This document shows positions 56,050 to 64,000 of a DNA stretch of 64,000 nucleotides, one piece after another. Position numbers and translations under genes: made by a program. The stretch is from positions 77,097-141,096 of the forward strand of contig NZ_JBLWWF010000010.1 in the NCBI RefSeq assembly GCF_048268085.1. Reading direction: 5' to 3'. Below the pieces are notes generated by a model. It ran no database searches. It was not told where the DNA came from and saw nothing but the letters and a program-made list of their open reading frames with translations. How positions within the stretch are numbered: the stretch's first letter is position 1; the number at the start of each line of letters is the position of its first letter. This DNA is from Neptunicella sp048268085. Lineage in GTDB: Bacteria > Pseudomonadota > Gammaproteobacteria > Enterobacterales > Alteromonadaceae.

Positions 56050-56598
56050 CTAAATAATTGGCGTTAACTGGTTTAAAAAAGTGGCTAAATCTGGTGCCAG
56101 TATTTCTTGTGGCAAACATCCCACCTGTTCAAGGGCGACTTCTCCGGTCTGGTTATCCACAGAAATAATAAAATCTTCTTCATCGGTTAGTGCAAAAAAC
56201 AGCGTAACCGGTTGCTTAAGGCGTCGTTTCATTAAAATGTGACCAATTAAATTTTGCTGCAAACGAGCAAAATCATCCGTATTCCATGCTTGCAACAGCT
56301 GCAAGTTACCGCGAGTGGATTGGGCGTCGATGGCTTCGCCAAAGTAACGGCTAAAAAAAGCTTTGATATCTGAGTGCAACACCAGATCCAAAGCGTTTTC
56401 CACCTCAGAAAAATCCCCGCTAGGATTTTGTAGCATGGGTTGCCATTCAATCATCCCCTGTTGATCAGGAGCAGATAGTTGACAGGGAGAGACCCATTCG
56501 GGGTCAAATTCTGTGGTTAATTTCAACTGTTGTTGTACTGCTGTTTGATAACGTTTTAGTACAAGATTATCTAGTGCTTCGATTAATTTTTGTGGCAT
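56050..56598 (-). CDS. syd: SecY-interacting protein Syd
   Basis: 182 residues from the ATG at 56598, which aligns with E. coli Syd (181 residues). An ATG at 56631 with AAGGGTAG upstream would add 11 residues and cannot be excluded. ALDLVLHSDIKAFFSRYFG, LLQAWNTDDFARLQQNLIGH, RLKQPVTLFFALTDEEDFI and LATFLNQLTPII are the Syd hallmarks. It binds SecY and helps check translocon assembly. Convergent with the repressor gene (4-base gap), divergent from queF with very little space. Confidence 0.95.
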   Translation of the reverse strand: MPQKLIEALDNLVLKRYQTAVQQQLKLTTEFDPEWVSPCQLSAPDQQGMIEWQPMLQNPSGDFSEVENALDLVLHSDIKAFFSRYFGEAIDAQSTRGNLQLLQAWNTDDFARLQQNLIGHILMKRRLKQPVTLFFALTDEEDFIISVDNQTGEVALEQVGCLPQEILAPDLATFLNQLTPII

Positions 56599-56654
56599 GT
56601 GAAAACATTTTAGATCCGGTAGAATAGCCATATTCTACCCTTGGAATATAGTGA

Positions 56655-57488
56655 ATGACACAGGACAATTCTTCTCTTAACCATTTGACCTTAGGCAAAT
56701 CGGTTAATTACATCGATCAATACGCACCACAATTATTACAACCCGTTCCGCGAAGTTTAAATCGTAAAGAGCTCAATATTATCGAACAACAACCTTTTCA
56801 TGGTGAAGATATATGGAACGGCTATGAACTGTCGTGGCTCAATCAAAAAGGCAAACCTTGTGTGGCTATCATGCAAGTGAATGTGGCTTTTGATTCCGTT
56901 AATTTAATTGAGTCCAAATCATTCAAACTATATTTAAATAGCTTTAATCAAAGCCGGTTCGACAATATTGAACACGTCCAACGCACAATCAGTCGTGATC
57001 TTGGCGCGTGTGCAGCCGGCCATGTCACCGTTAAGTTATATACACCTGGCGATTTTAATCGATTTGCGGTAACCGATTTGCCCGGCCAATGTATCGATGA
57101 TGTCGATATTCAAATCGACCAATATACCCCTGCAGGCGAGTTACTTCATTGCAATCCAACTCAGTCCAAAAACGAAACCTTGGTGAGTCATTTACTTAAA
57201 TCAAACTGTTTAATTACCCAGCAACCTGACTGGGCCAGTATCGCTATTCGCTATCAAGGACCGGCTATCGACCATGGCGGTTTACTGCGCTATTTAATAT
57301 CTTTTCGTCAACATAATGAGTTTCACGAACAATGTGTGGAAAGAATATTTTGTGAGATCCAACAACGTTGTCAGCCTGAAAAATTAACCGTTTATGCGCG
57401 CTATACTCGCCGTGGCGGTTTGGATATTAATCCGTTTAGAAGTAATTTCGAACAATGTTGGCCTAATTATCGTCTGGCTCGCCAGTAG
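56655..57488 (+). CDS. queF: NADPH-dependent 7-cyano-7-deazaguanine reductase
   Basis: 277 residues, the long bidomain (YqcD-type) QueF. LNRKELNI, ESKSFKLYLNSFNQSRF (QueF motif E(S/L)K(S/A)(F/L)K(L/Y)(Y/W)), and in the C-terminal half SNCLITQQPDWASI (catalytic Cys) and FHEQCVERIF are seen. It reduces preQ0 to preQ1 for queuosine in tRNA. Divergent from syd, as in E. coli. Confidence 0.97.
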   Translation: MTQDNSSLNHLTLGKSVNYIDQYAPQLLQPVPRSLNRKELNIIEQQPFHGEDIWNGYELSWLNQKGKPCVAIMQVNVAFDSVNLIESKSFKLYLNSFNQSRFDNIEHVQRTISRDLGACAAGHVTVKLYTPGDFNRFAVTDLPGQCIDDVDIQIDQYTPAGELLHCNPTQSKNETLVSHLLKSNCLITQQPDWASIAIRYQGPAIDHGGLLRYLISFRQHNEFHEQCVERIFCEIQQRCQPEKLTVYARYTRRGGLDINPFRSNFEQCWPNYRLARQ

Positions 57489-57616
57489 CCCTAAAAAGCG
57501 TGATACCCTTAAATAAAATAAAGTTATCAATCAATTAGATTTACGCTCGACTTATGAGCATCTATCGTTATATTAGGCAGTAGACTTAAACAATTAATAA
57601 TCATCCAGACCCCATA

Positions 57617-59179
57617 ATGAACAGATCGCCGGATAGTATAAAAAAAGAACTTGAGAATCTGAAACAAAGTCAGAGCAAATTGGTTCGCAGCTTTAAACAT
57701 CAGATCGATCTGTTGGGTCAGTTTATTATTCGTGTGTCACGTTTTTATGCCGATGCAAATAGTGAATTAGACAAGGAATTTCAGGTACTACGCGGGCACC
57801 TTGGTGGACGTTCAAACTTTGCTTTAGCAGAATCCAGTATTAATAAAATCACTCAATTATTAGTTCGAGATGCAGATTTATTTAAACTACAAAACCACAA
57901 AGTGAACAACCTGTTGCATAACTCAGTGAAAAGTCTGCAATCCAAAAAAGAGTTAAGTGATAGCGTTAAACAGGAAGCTCTTTTACTGCTGTCCCAACTA
58001 CACGAAACTGAAACCACTATTTTTAATTCATTACCCCATTTTGAACAGGCATTATTGCTCTATCAAAAAGCCTTGGAAAACACAGAATCCCGTGCCAATT
58101 TTGGTGATGCCCCCGCGAATCAAAATATAGAACTCACTGACAAACTACATCAAAGTATTTGTAGCGAATTGGAACAATTGATCAGCCAACTGGTCGCCAG
58201 CAATAAAACCGATCCGGAATTAAAACAAATTAGAAAAATGCTGATTGAAGGGATCAGCCATCAGGAATTGCTTAAGTGTTGTTTACTGATTATTCGTTCA
58301 ATTCTTAAAGACGTGATTACCGAACGCAATCACGCTGAGCGTTTTATTTCCGGCATGCATACCACCTTGGTGGAGTTGAATCAGAAAATAGATCATTCCA
58401 TTCAAGAAACCAGTGCGTCAATGGAGGCCAAACAAGCGACTCATCAGCAACTTAAAGATGATTTGGTCGATATAACCGAAGTTATTAGTCAGGCGAATGA
58501 TTTAGATCACCTGAAAAGCCAGGCCAATATCTATCTGCAAAAGTTGTCCGATTCGATTCAAAGTAACGAACAGGCCGATAAAACCGAACAGCTTAATCTG
58601 ATTAAGTTGCTCAATGCCATGCAAAACCAAATTAGCCAGTTAGAAGAACAAGCGTCCAGCTATAAACATCGTTTAATTGAACAAAAGTTTCACAGCCATA
58701 TCGATCATCTGACTCAAGTACCAAACCGTGCCGCCTATATGGAGCGAATTGATTTAGAGTTTTCACGCTGGAAACGCTATGGGCACGATGTGTGTATTGC
58801 CTTAGCCGACATTGATTATTTCAAAAAAATTAACGACCAATATGGTCACACCGCGGGTGATAAAACCCTGCAAGTGATTGCGCAAAAAATCCAGGCCAGT
58901 CTGCGTAATACTGATTTTTTGGCTCGTTGGGGCGGTGAAGAATTTGTGCTGATTTTTCCACAAACCGCCTCCGCACAATTACACAAACCGCTGGAAGTAA
59001 TACGCGAACAAGTTGCCAAAATCCCGTTTAAATTTAAACAACAAAATGTCAGTATTACGATCTCTATTGGCGCAACTCAATTACAAGCCAAAGATACCAT
59101 CGCCAACGCATTTGAACGAGCCGACCAAGCCTTGTACAAGGCAAAATCCGAAGGGCGTAACCGCTGTATCATTGAATAA
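57617..59179 (+). CDS. Cytoplasmic diguanylate cyclase with long coiled-coil N-terminus
   Basis: 520 residues. Residues 1-350 are helical and Gln/Leu/Lys-rich, with extended coiled-coil stretches and no membrane helix or known sensor domain. The GGDEF domain has ARWGGEEF (GGEEF at 439-443) and an I-site RNTD at 430-433; DHLTQVPNRAAYMERI begins the domain. It should make cyclic di-GMP. The ppnN gene starts 9 bases after its stop, so these two are most likely co-transcribed. The signal input may be a partner bound through the coiled coil. Confidence 0.93.
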   Translation: MNRSPDSIKKELENLKQSQSKLVRSFKHQIDLLGQFIIRVSRFYADANSELDKEFQVLRGHLGGRSNFALAESSINKITQLLVRDADLFKLQNHKVNNLLHNSVKSLQSKKELSDSVKQEALLLLSQLHETETTIFNSLPHFEQALLLYQKALENTESRANFGDAPANQNIELTDKLHQSICSELEQLISQLVASNKTDPELKQIRKMLIEGISHQELLKCCLLIIRSILKDVITERNHAERFISGMHTTLVELNQKIDHSIQETSASMEAKQATHQQLKDDLVDITEVISQANDLDHLKSQANIYLQKLSDSIQSNEQADKTEQLNLIKLLNAMQNQISQLEEQASSYKHRLIEQKFHSHIDHLTQVPNRAAYMERIDLEFSRWKRYGHDVCIALADIDYFKKINDQYGHTAGDKTLQVIAQKIQASLRNTDFLARWGGEEFVLIFPQTASAQLHKPLEVIREQVAKIPFKFKQQNVSITISIGATQLQAKDTIANAFERADQALYKAKSEGRNRCIIE

Positions 59180-59187
59180 GGGCCAAA

Positions 59188-60549
59188 ATGACTCAACCAG
59201 TACAATTAAATCCAATCGGGCCAATGAGCCTGCTTTCCCAGTATGAAGTTGATCGCTTAAAACAATCCACCACCAATGAATTGTACCTGTTAGTACGTAA
59301 CTGCTGTCTGGCAGTGTTAAACAGTGGCGCTGAAATCGATGATTTGGAAAAAATGTTCAGCCCCTATGACAATTTTGATATCGAAATATTACAGCGTGAA
59401 CGCGGCATAAAAGTGGCGTTAACCAATCCACCGGATATGGCTTTTGTTGATGGAAAACTGATTAAAGGTGTGCATGAACACTTGTTCGCAGTCATCCGTG
59501 ACATTGTGCACATGGCGGCCAAATATGAAAATAACGGCTTTAATGCCACCACCGATCCGGTACAAATCACCCATATTGTTTTTGACATTTTACGTAATGC
59601 CGAAGTCATTAAACCGGATATTGAGCCGAATATGGTGATCTGTTGGGGAGGCCATTCAATTGGCCACATCGAATATCAATATACCAAAGAAGTCGGTTAT
59701 CAGCTTGGCTTGCGGGAAATGAATATCTGCACCGGCTGCGGTCCTGGCGCAATGAAAGGCCCAATGAAAGGGGCGGCAATAGGACACGCCAAACAACGCT
59801 ATAAGCAAGGGCGCTATTTAGGCATCACTGAACCGGGCATTATTGCGGCAGAACCCCCCAATGCGATTGTTAATGAACTGGTTATCATGCCGGATATTGA
59901 AAAACGGCTAGAAGCCTTTGTACGTTTGTCTCATGCGATTGTGATTTTTCCGGGAGGCGCCGGCACCGCCGAAGAATTGCTGTATCTATTGGGTATTATG
60001 TTGCACGAAAAAAATCGTGATCAGGAGATCCCGATTATCTTAACCGGTCCCAAGCAAAGTGAAGCCTATTTTGAATCAATTAATGCCTTTGTCGGCGCTA
60101 CGCTGGGCGAGCAAGCCCAACAGCTGTATACCATTATCGTTGATGATGCCGCGGCTGTGGCGCGCACGATTAAACAGCAACAAGAAAAAGTGAAACAATA
60201 TCGTCTCGATACCGGTGATTCATATCATTATAACTGGTCACTTAAAATCGATCCTGAATTTCAACAGCCATTTGCTCCGACTCATGCCAATGTCGCCAAG
60301 TTAAACCTGCATTATGATCAGCCCAAACCTGCTTTAGCTGCTGCGCTCAGACGAGCCTTTTCTGTCATTGTTGCCGGTAATGTCAAAGCCGAAGGAATTC
60401 AGGAAATCCGCCAGCATGGTTTGTACAAAATTAACGGAGATCCAAAAATCATGACCTTATTGGATAATTTGTTAAAATCCTTTGTTGAACAGCAACGGAT
60501 GAAACTGCCAGGCTCAGAATACCGTCCCTGTTATGAAGTCGTCATTTAA
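59188..60549 (+). CDS. ppnN: Nucleotide 5'-monophosphate nucleosidase PpnN
   Basis: 453 residues, matching E. coli PpnN (YgdH, 454). The central LOG-type Rossmann domain has CGPGAMKGPMKGAAIGHAKQ and PGGAGTAEE at 255-263, with flanking N- and C-terminal domains of the PpnN family. It hydrolyses purine and pyrimidine nucleoside monophosphates to ribose-5-phosphate and base; the E. coli enzyme is activated by (p)ppGpp. It lies near queF and syd as in E. coli, but here a diguanylate cyclase gene is in between. Confidence 0.96.
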   Translation: MTQPVQLNPIGPMSLLSQYEVDRLKQSTTNELYLLVRNCCLAVLNSGAEIDDLEKMFSPYDNFDIEILQRERGIKVALTNPPDMAFVDGKLIKGVHEHLFAVIRDIVHMAAKYENNGFNATTDPVQITHIVFDILRNAEVIKPDIEPNMVICWGGHSIGHIEYQYTKEVGYQLGLREMNICTGCGPGAMKGPMKGAAIGHAKQRYKQGRYLGITEPGIIAAEPPNAIVNELVIMPDIEKRLEAFVRLSHAIVIFPGGAGTAEELLYLLGIMLHEKNRDQEIPIILTGPKQSEAYFESINAFVGATLGEQAQQLYTIIVDDAAAVARTIKQQQEKVKQYRLDTGDSYHYNWSLKIDPEFQQPFAPTHANVAKLNLHYDQPKPALAAALRRAFSVIVAGNVKAEGIQEIRQHGLYKINGDPKIMTLLDNLLKSFVEQQRMKLPGSEYRPCYEVVI

Positions 60550-60569
60550 TTAGGATTAACCACGTCAGT

Positions 60570-60944
60570 ATGGATAAAAAAATCGTCAAACGGATCGGTC
60601 TGGGAATTGCTGCCTATATTCTATTCGTCGTTTTAGTCATGACCTTTTACAAAGGCGACCCAGAGAATATGGACTGGCAAGATCGCGAGCAGTATAACCG
60701 CGAACAGATCAGTAAACTTGAAGTGGGCATGAGCAAACAGCATATTATTGAGCTTATGGGCTCCCCTGATATTAGTGAGGCTAAAAAGGTGGCCGAAAAA
60801 ACCTTGCAAGTCATGTTTTATCGTACCGAGCGCAAGCAATCTGACGGTATTACGACGGCCGATGAGTGCATCCCCTTATTGTTCGAAAATAATCAGTTAA
60901 TCGCGTGGGGTAATGACACCTATCGTCAGTACACCGAACGCTGA
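60570..60944 (+). CDS. DUF3192 membrane-anchored protein
   Basis: 124 residues. One N-terminal membrane helix (about 9-26, no lipobox), then the DUF3192 domain: ISKLEVGMSKQHIIELMGSPD and QVMFYRTERKQSDGITTADECIPLLFENNQLIAWG. It is a clear paralogue of the lipoprotein at 50163-50525, with inner-membrane rather than lipoprotein anchoring. It lies 20 bases after ppnN and 7 before the next gene, so part of the same unit. Function unknown. Confidence 0.88.
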   Translation: MDKKIVKRIGLGIAAYILFVVLVMTFYKGDPENMDWQDREQYNREQISKLEVGMSKQHIIELMGSPDISEAKKVAEKTLQVMFYRTERKQSDGITTADECIPLLFENNQLIAWGNDTYRQYTER

Positions 60945-60951
60945 AAAATAA

Positions 60952-62709
60952 GTGTCTGATCAAGAAAAGCAAGTTCATCAAAATGCGACTTTATTAATAG
61001 AGCAGTTTTTACTGTTCCAACAAGGCATCCGAAAAAATCCAAGTCAAAAAAATATCGAGCATACGCCCCTGCTCGCCAACGCCTTTTTACAATTAGCGAA
61101 ATCTGAACCGATTATTTTTAGTGCGTTGTTACACACACCAATAAAGACGATGCCGTTTGTGTATCGTTATATATTCAATAGTGCGATTGTTAGTACGATA
61201 TTGAGTTTGCGCCACCATTTACACGATTCGGCAATATTGCAAATCATCTGTTCAGTGCTCACAGTGCATGCAAAACGGCACTACTTAATTCAGCAATGGT
61301 CGCAAAATGCCGCATCGGAAACGGCTGATACGACAGCATTACAGCAACATTTTCAGTTACCGAGTACGCTGGTCGATAATCATCCATTATGGCACCACTG
61401 CAACCAGATAAACTGGACAGTGCTGAGCGATTTTTCACAGCTAAATCGCCTACAACGCCACTCGATGTCTCAACAAATTATCATTATTGCCAGCCAACTC
61501 GCTTTATTAATCACTCCCGGGAAAGGACGCTCAATTTACTACTATGCCCACGGATTGCGCAAATTATCCGGTGCCCTGCCAACACAAGCGTATGCGCATA
61601 TTGAAAAATTACTCGAAGTAAGTGGTTTATATCCTGCTGGCATCACGGTTAAATTATCCACCAATGAGATGGCAAAAGTATTGTCTATCACCCCTCAGGG
61701 ATTGCTAGTTAAGCTCTGCCAATCAGATGGAGCGGCAGGACAACGCATTGAATTGATTAACCCACAGGATATTGTAAATTATATGCCAACTAAAACCGTG
61801 ACCGACCTTTCGGCGTATTGGTCACAATGGTGGGATAATAATTGGTTAGCGCGGCATCAAGAGATCAGTCACAAAAGTTTTAATCGTATTCAACCGTTGT
61901 ATTTCAGGGTGGACATTCCACCGCCCACCTTAACCGAATTACACAGTCAGCTGATGCTAGCTGAGCCGGATACTCAAGCGTTAACTCAATTAATCAGTAG
62001 TGAGCAGAGTTTAGCTGATTATATTCAGCTACAGGCCAGTCAAAGCTCACGGCAAAAAATGCTCATTCGTAACGTTAAACAGGCATTATTGATGCACGGG
62101 TTTGACCGTACCTATAGCATAATATGTCAGCAAGCATTAACACTGAGACTATCGCAACTGGATTTCCCTTGTGCTCAAAGACTTCTGCAATTTAGTCAAC
62201 TACGCAGTGCAATAGCCGCACAACTGACCCATTTGAGTCCCCTGACCCTGTTACCAGAAGAAGCACAATGCATGACCAGCTTTGCCAGCTCCGGTCTATT
62301 TACGCACCCGACGCTAAGAATACTCCCAGACTTAAGAATAAATTCGCAGCAATGCTGTGATATGACCTTACTATTCCCGATTAAACAGCCGGAGCTATTA
62401 ACGGAGCATGCGATTAAATTGGCTCAATATTGGCAATTAAACAGTTCACAGATTGATGCCATACGTTTTGGTGGCCGCTTATCCTCCCAAGGACAAAAGC
62501 GCTCATTACTGACCCGGCAAATGGCTGCGCTATTGGGGTTAAGTTTAGCCCTGGCTCAGCAAAGCTATTTCAGCATCAGCAGCCAAGACGAAGAGCAACA
62601 ACAGGAATTGCAATTGGCGCTACAGATTTTAGGGATGAACCAACAACAGGCCAATCAAGCCTTAATGCAAGCCATTGAACACACCAAACCCTATAGTAAT
62701 TTACACTAG
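60952..62709 (+). CDS. Degenerate HD-GYP/HDOD-like protein
   Basis: 585 residues from a GTG start. No catalytic HD or GYP residues can be found. A stretch near 220-290 (LLEVSGLYPAGITVKLSTNE and NPQDIVNYMP) looks like the tail of HD-GYP domains (YP.G..V.LS..E). The C-terminal half (about 330-560) has a SSEQSLADYIQLQASQSSRQ, then MLIRNVKQALLMHGFDR pattern that resembles HDOD domains. I infer an inactive signalling or scaffold protein. Part of the cyclase-ppnN-DUF3192 unit. The assignment is by eye and only moderate. Confidence 0.65.
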   Translation: MSDQEKQVHQNATLLIEQFLLFQQGIRKNPSQKNIEHTPLLANAFLQLAKSEPIIFSALLHTPIKTMPFVYRYIFNSAIVSTILSLRHHLHDSAILQIICSVLTVHAKRHYLIQQWSQNAASETADTTALQQHFQLPSTLVDNHPLWHHCNQINWTVLSDFSQLNRLQRHSMSQQIIIIASQLALLITPGKGRSIYYYAHGLRKLSGALPTQAYAHIEKLLEVSGLYPAGITVKLSTNEMAKVLSITPQGLLVKLCQSDGAAGQRIELINPQDIVNYMPTKTVTDLSAYWSQWWDNNWLARHQEISHKSFNRIQPLYFRVDIPPPTLTELHSQLMLAEPDTQALTQLISSEQSLADYIQLQASQSSRQKMLIRNVKQALLMHGFDRTYSIICQQALTLRLSQLDFPCAQRLLQFSQLRSAIAAQLTHLSPLTLLPEEAQCMTSFASSGLFTHPTLRILPDLRINSQQCCDMTLLFPIKQPELLTEHAIKLAQYWQLNSSQIDAIRFGGRLSSQGQKRSLLTRQMAALLGLSLALAQQSYFSISSQDEEQQQELQLALQILGMNQQQANQALMQAIEHTKPYSNLH

Positions 62710-62749
62710 CCCGAAGTTAGACCAATTTCTGGTAAATTAGACCGTTTTA

Positions 62750-62758
62750 TGCTATAAA
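62750..62758 (+). promoter_or_regulatory. Extended -10 promoter of the isocitrate dehydrogenase gene
   Basis: TGCTATAAA is an extended -10 (TG at 62750-62751, TATAAA at 62753-62758) about 65 bases before the start codon. The -35 position reads TGGTAA and is weak. It separates this gene from the preceding operon. Confidence 0.5.
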
Positions 62759-62821
62759 ATGCGCCCTCAAAATTCGTTCAACCGTATGAGTGAATCACTC
62801 ACTCCAGTAAGGAAAATCTCC

Positions 62822-63829
62822 ATGACTCAACAGCGCATTACCGTTATTCGCGGTGACGGAATAGGCCCCAGCATTATCGATTCAGCGATTCAAATTCTGG
62901 ATAAGGTAGGCTGTGATTTTGCTTACGACTATGCCGATGCCGGTTTAACCGCATTGGAAAATGAAGGGGAATTACTGCCACAAACGACACTCGATCTCAT
63001 CGCTAAAAATAAGGTCAGTTTAAAAGGCCCATTAACCACGCCAGTGGGCGAAGGTTTTACGTCGATTAATGTCAGTTTGCGTAAACAGTTTAAACTCTAT
63101 TCCAACGTGCGTCCGGTATTATCATTCAAGGGCACTCAAGCCCGTTATGAAGACATTGATATTATTACGGTACGTGAAAACACTGAAGGCATGTATAGCG
63201 GTCTAGGTCAGGTGGTATCAGAAGACGGTTCAGAAGCTCAGGCAATGAGTAAAATCACCCGTGAAGGTGCTGATCGTATCGTCACTTTTGCCTATGAGCT
63301 TGCTCGTCGTGAAGGCCGCAAAAAAGTCACCGCTGTACATAAAGCGAATATTCTTAAATCCACGTCAGGCCTGTTTCTAAAAGTAGCTCGTGAGGTGGCC
63401 GAACGCTATCCGGATATTGAATCTACCGAAATGATTGTGGACAACTGCTGTATGCAGTTAGTAATGAACCCGCATCAATTCGATGTGATCGTCACGACCA
63501 ATCTATTCGGGGATATTTTATCCGACTTATGCGCCGGTTTAGTGGGTGGTTTAGGCATGGCACCGGGTGCCAACATTGGTACTGACTGCGCTATATTCGA
63601 AGCGGTACACGGCTCCGCTCCAGATATTGCCGGTAAAAATCTGGCTAACCCTACTTCGGTTATTTTAGCTTCAATACAGATGCTGGAATATCTGGAAATG
63701 GGTGACAAAGCCGAAAAAATCCGCAGCGCATTAAAAGACGTCATTGAATCAGGCGATCGTACTACTCGTGATTTAGGCGGTGAACATGGCACAACCGACT
63801 TCACAGCAGCGATGTTAGAACGTTTATAA
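62822..63829 (+). CDS. Isocitrate dehydrogenase, NAD-type (short form)
   Basis: 335 residues from the ATG at 62822 (AAGGAAAAT upstream); an ATG at 62759 lies right after the -10 element and is not the start. ITVIRGDGIGPSII, the substrate-site TSINVSLRKQFKLYSNVRP, RENTEGMYSG (isocitrate rather than isopropylmalate type), and NLFGDILSDLCAGLVGGLG are present. Length and motif set match the IDH3-like NAD-dependent class found in Alteromonadales. It makes 2-oxoglutarate in the TCA cycle. Cofactor preference is inferred. Confidence 0.92.
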   Translation: MTQQRITVIRGDGIGPSIIDSAIQILDKVGCDFAYDYADAGLTALENEGELLPQTTLDLIAKNKVSLKGPLTTPVGEGFTSINVSLRKQFKLYSNVRPVLSFKGTQARYEDIDIITVRENTEGMYSGLGQVVSEDGSEAQAMSKITREGADRIVTFAYELARREGRKKVTAVHKANILKSTSGLFLKVAREVAERYPDIESTEMIVDNCCMQLVMNPHQFDVIVTTNLFGDILSDLCAGLVGGLGMAPGANIGTDCAIFEAVHGSAPDIAGKNLANPTSVILASIQMLEYLEMGDKAEKIRSALKDVIESGDRTTRDLGGEHGTTDFTAAMLERL

Positions 63830-63872
63830 CCCATTTACGGTCAATATTATTGTGTAAAAGCGCCTACGGGCT

Positions 63873-63905
63873 AATGCCAGTCAGTTAAGCTGACTGGCAT
63901 TTTTC
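63873..63905 (+). terminator. Intrinsic terminator after isocitrate dehydrogenase
   Basis: AATGCCAGTCAG/CTGACTGGCATT, a perfect 12-bp stem with a 5-base loop, followed by TTTTC. The remaining bases to 64000 hold nothing I recognise. Confidence 0.85.
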
Positions 63906-64000
63906 TGTTTGTGGGGGTATCGACTTGCTTTGGGCTTTATCCATCTTGGGTAAGCTCTTTCCTCCCTACGTGGCGGTAGCTCGTAAAATCCCAACTGGTC

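Noticed and set aside
63906..64000. Possible start of another gene at the right edge
   Set aside because: Only about 95 bases remain after the terminator, with no clear start codon, ribosome site or recognisable peptide.

Overview
The window is a dense gammaproteobacterial chromosome segment, most likely from a marine Alteromonadales (Alteromonas/Catenovulum-like) bacterium. The basis is the gene order of the rpsB-tsf-pyrH-frr-uppS-cdsA-dxr-rseP-bamA-skp-lpxD-fabZ-lpxA-lpxB-rnhB-dnaE-accA-tilS block, the presence of DUF3549, DUF3301, DUF3192, DUF3718 and DUF2789 proteins typical of marine Gammaproteobacteria, a vSGLT-like sodium/galactose symporter, and the modest GC content. No rRNA, tRNA, insertion sequence, prophage or CRISPR array was seen. 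The species is not identifiable from the sequence alone.

Layout. 1-4000: a secreted M1 aminopeptidase cut by the left edge, a membrane diguanylate cyclase, and a secreted M28 peptidase. 4000-13600: two paralogous RND pumps (each adaptor plus 1052-residue permease) pointing away from a small DUF3718 protein. 13600-20200: a MoxR ATPase / CoxE-like VWA / RDD membrane protein operon, a metallo-beta-lactamase-fold hydrolase, a patatin-like lipase and a second diguanylate cyclase. 20200-40600: the classical housekeeping block on the minus strand (translation, UMP kinase, isoprenoid and phospholipid precursors, outer-membrane biogenesis, lipid A, replication, fatty acid synthesis, TilS). 40888-45161: map-glnD-dapD on the plus strand. 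45223-48195: yqcA-truC-yqcC and the divergent DUF3549-DUF3301 pair. 48241-48563: a CsrB-type regulatory RNA. 48787-51000: small accessory genes. 51076-56045: a galactose uptake and Leloir cluster (galT-galK-symporter) with a divergent LacI/GalR-type repressor. 56050-62709: syd, queF, a coiled-coil diguanylate cyclase, ppnN, DUF3192, and a degenerate HD-GYP/HDOD-like protein. 62822-63829: an NAD-type isocitrate dehydrogenase.

How it fits together. The most informative non-coding feature is the RNA at about 48241-48563 (minus). It carries 20 GGA trinucleotides, at least five short hairpins that each display AGGAT in the loop, an intrinsic terminator, and an upstream GacA/UvrY-type box (TGTAAG-N6-CCTACA) about 180 bases before the likely start. 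In E. coli csrB lies between yqcC and syd, next to queF and ppnN; here the same flanking genes are present, but about 7 kb of accessory genes, including the galactose cluster, separates the RNA from syd. Three diguanylate cyclases (all with an I-site RxxD), a degenerate HD-GYP/HDOD-like protein and a Csr-type RNA make the window rich in lifestyle-switch regulation. The galactose genes have two LacI-family operators, one over the galT -10 region and one abutting the repressor's start codon.
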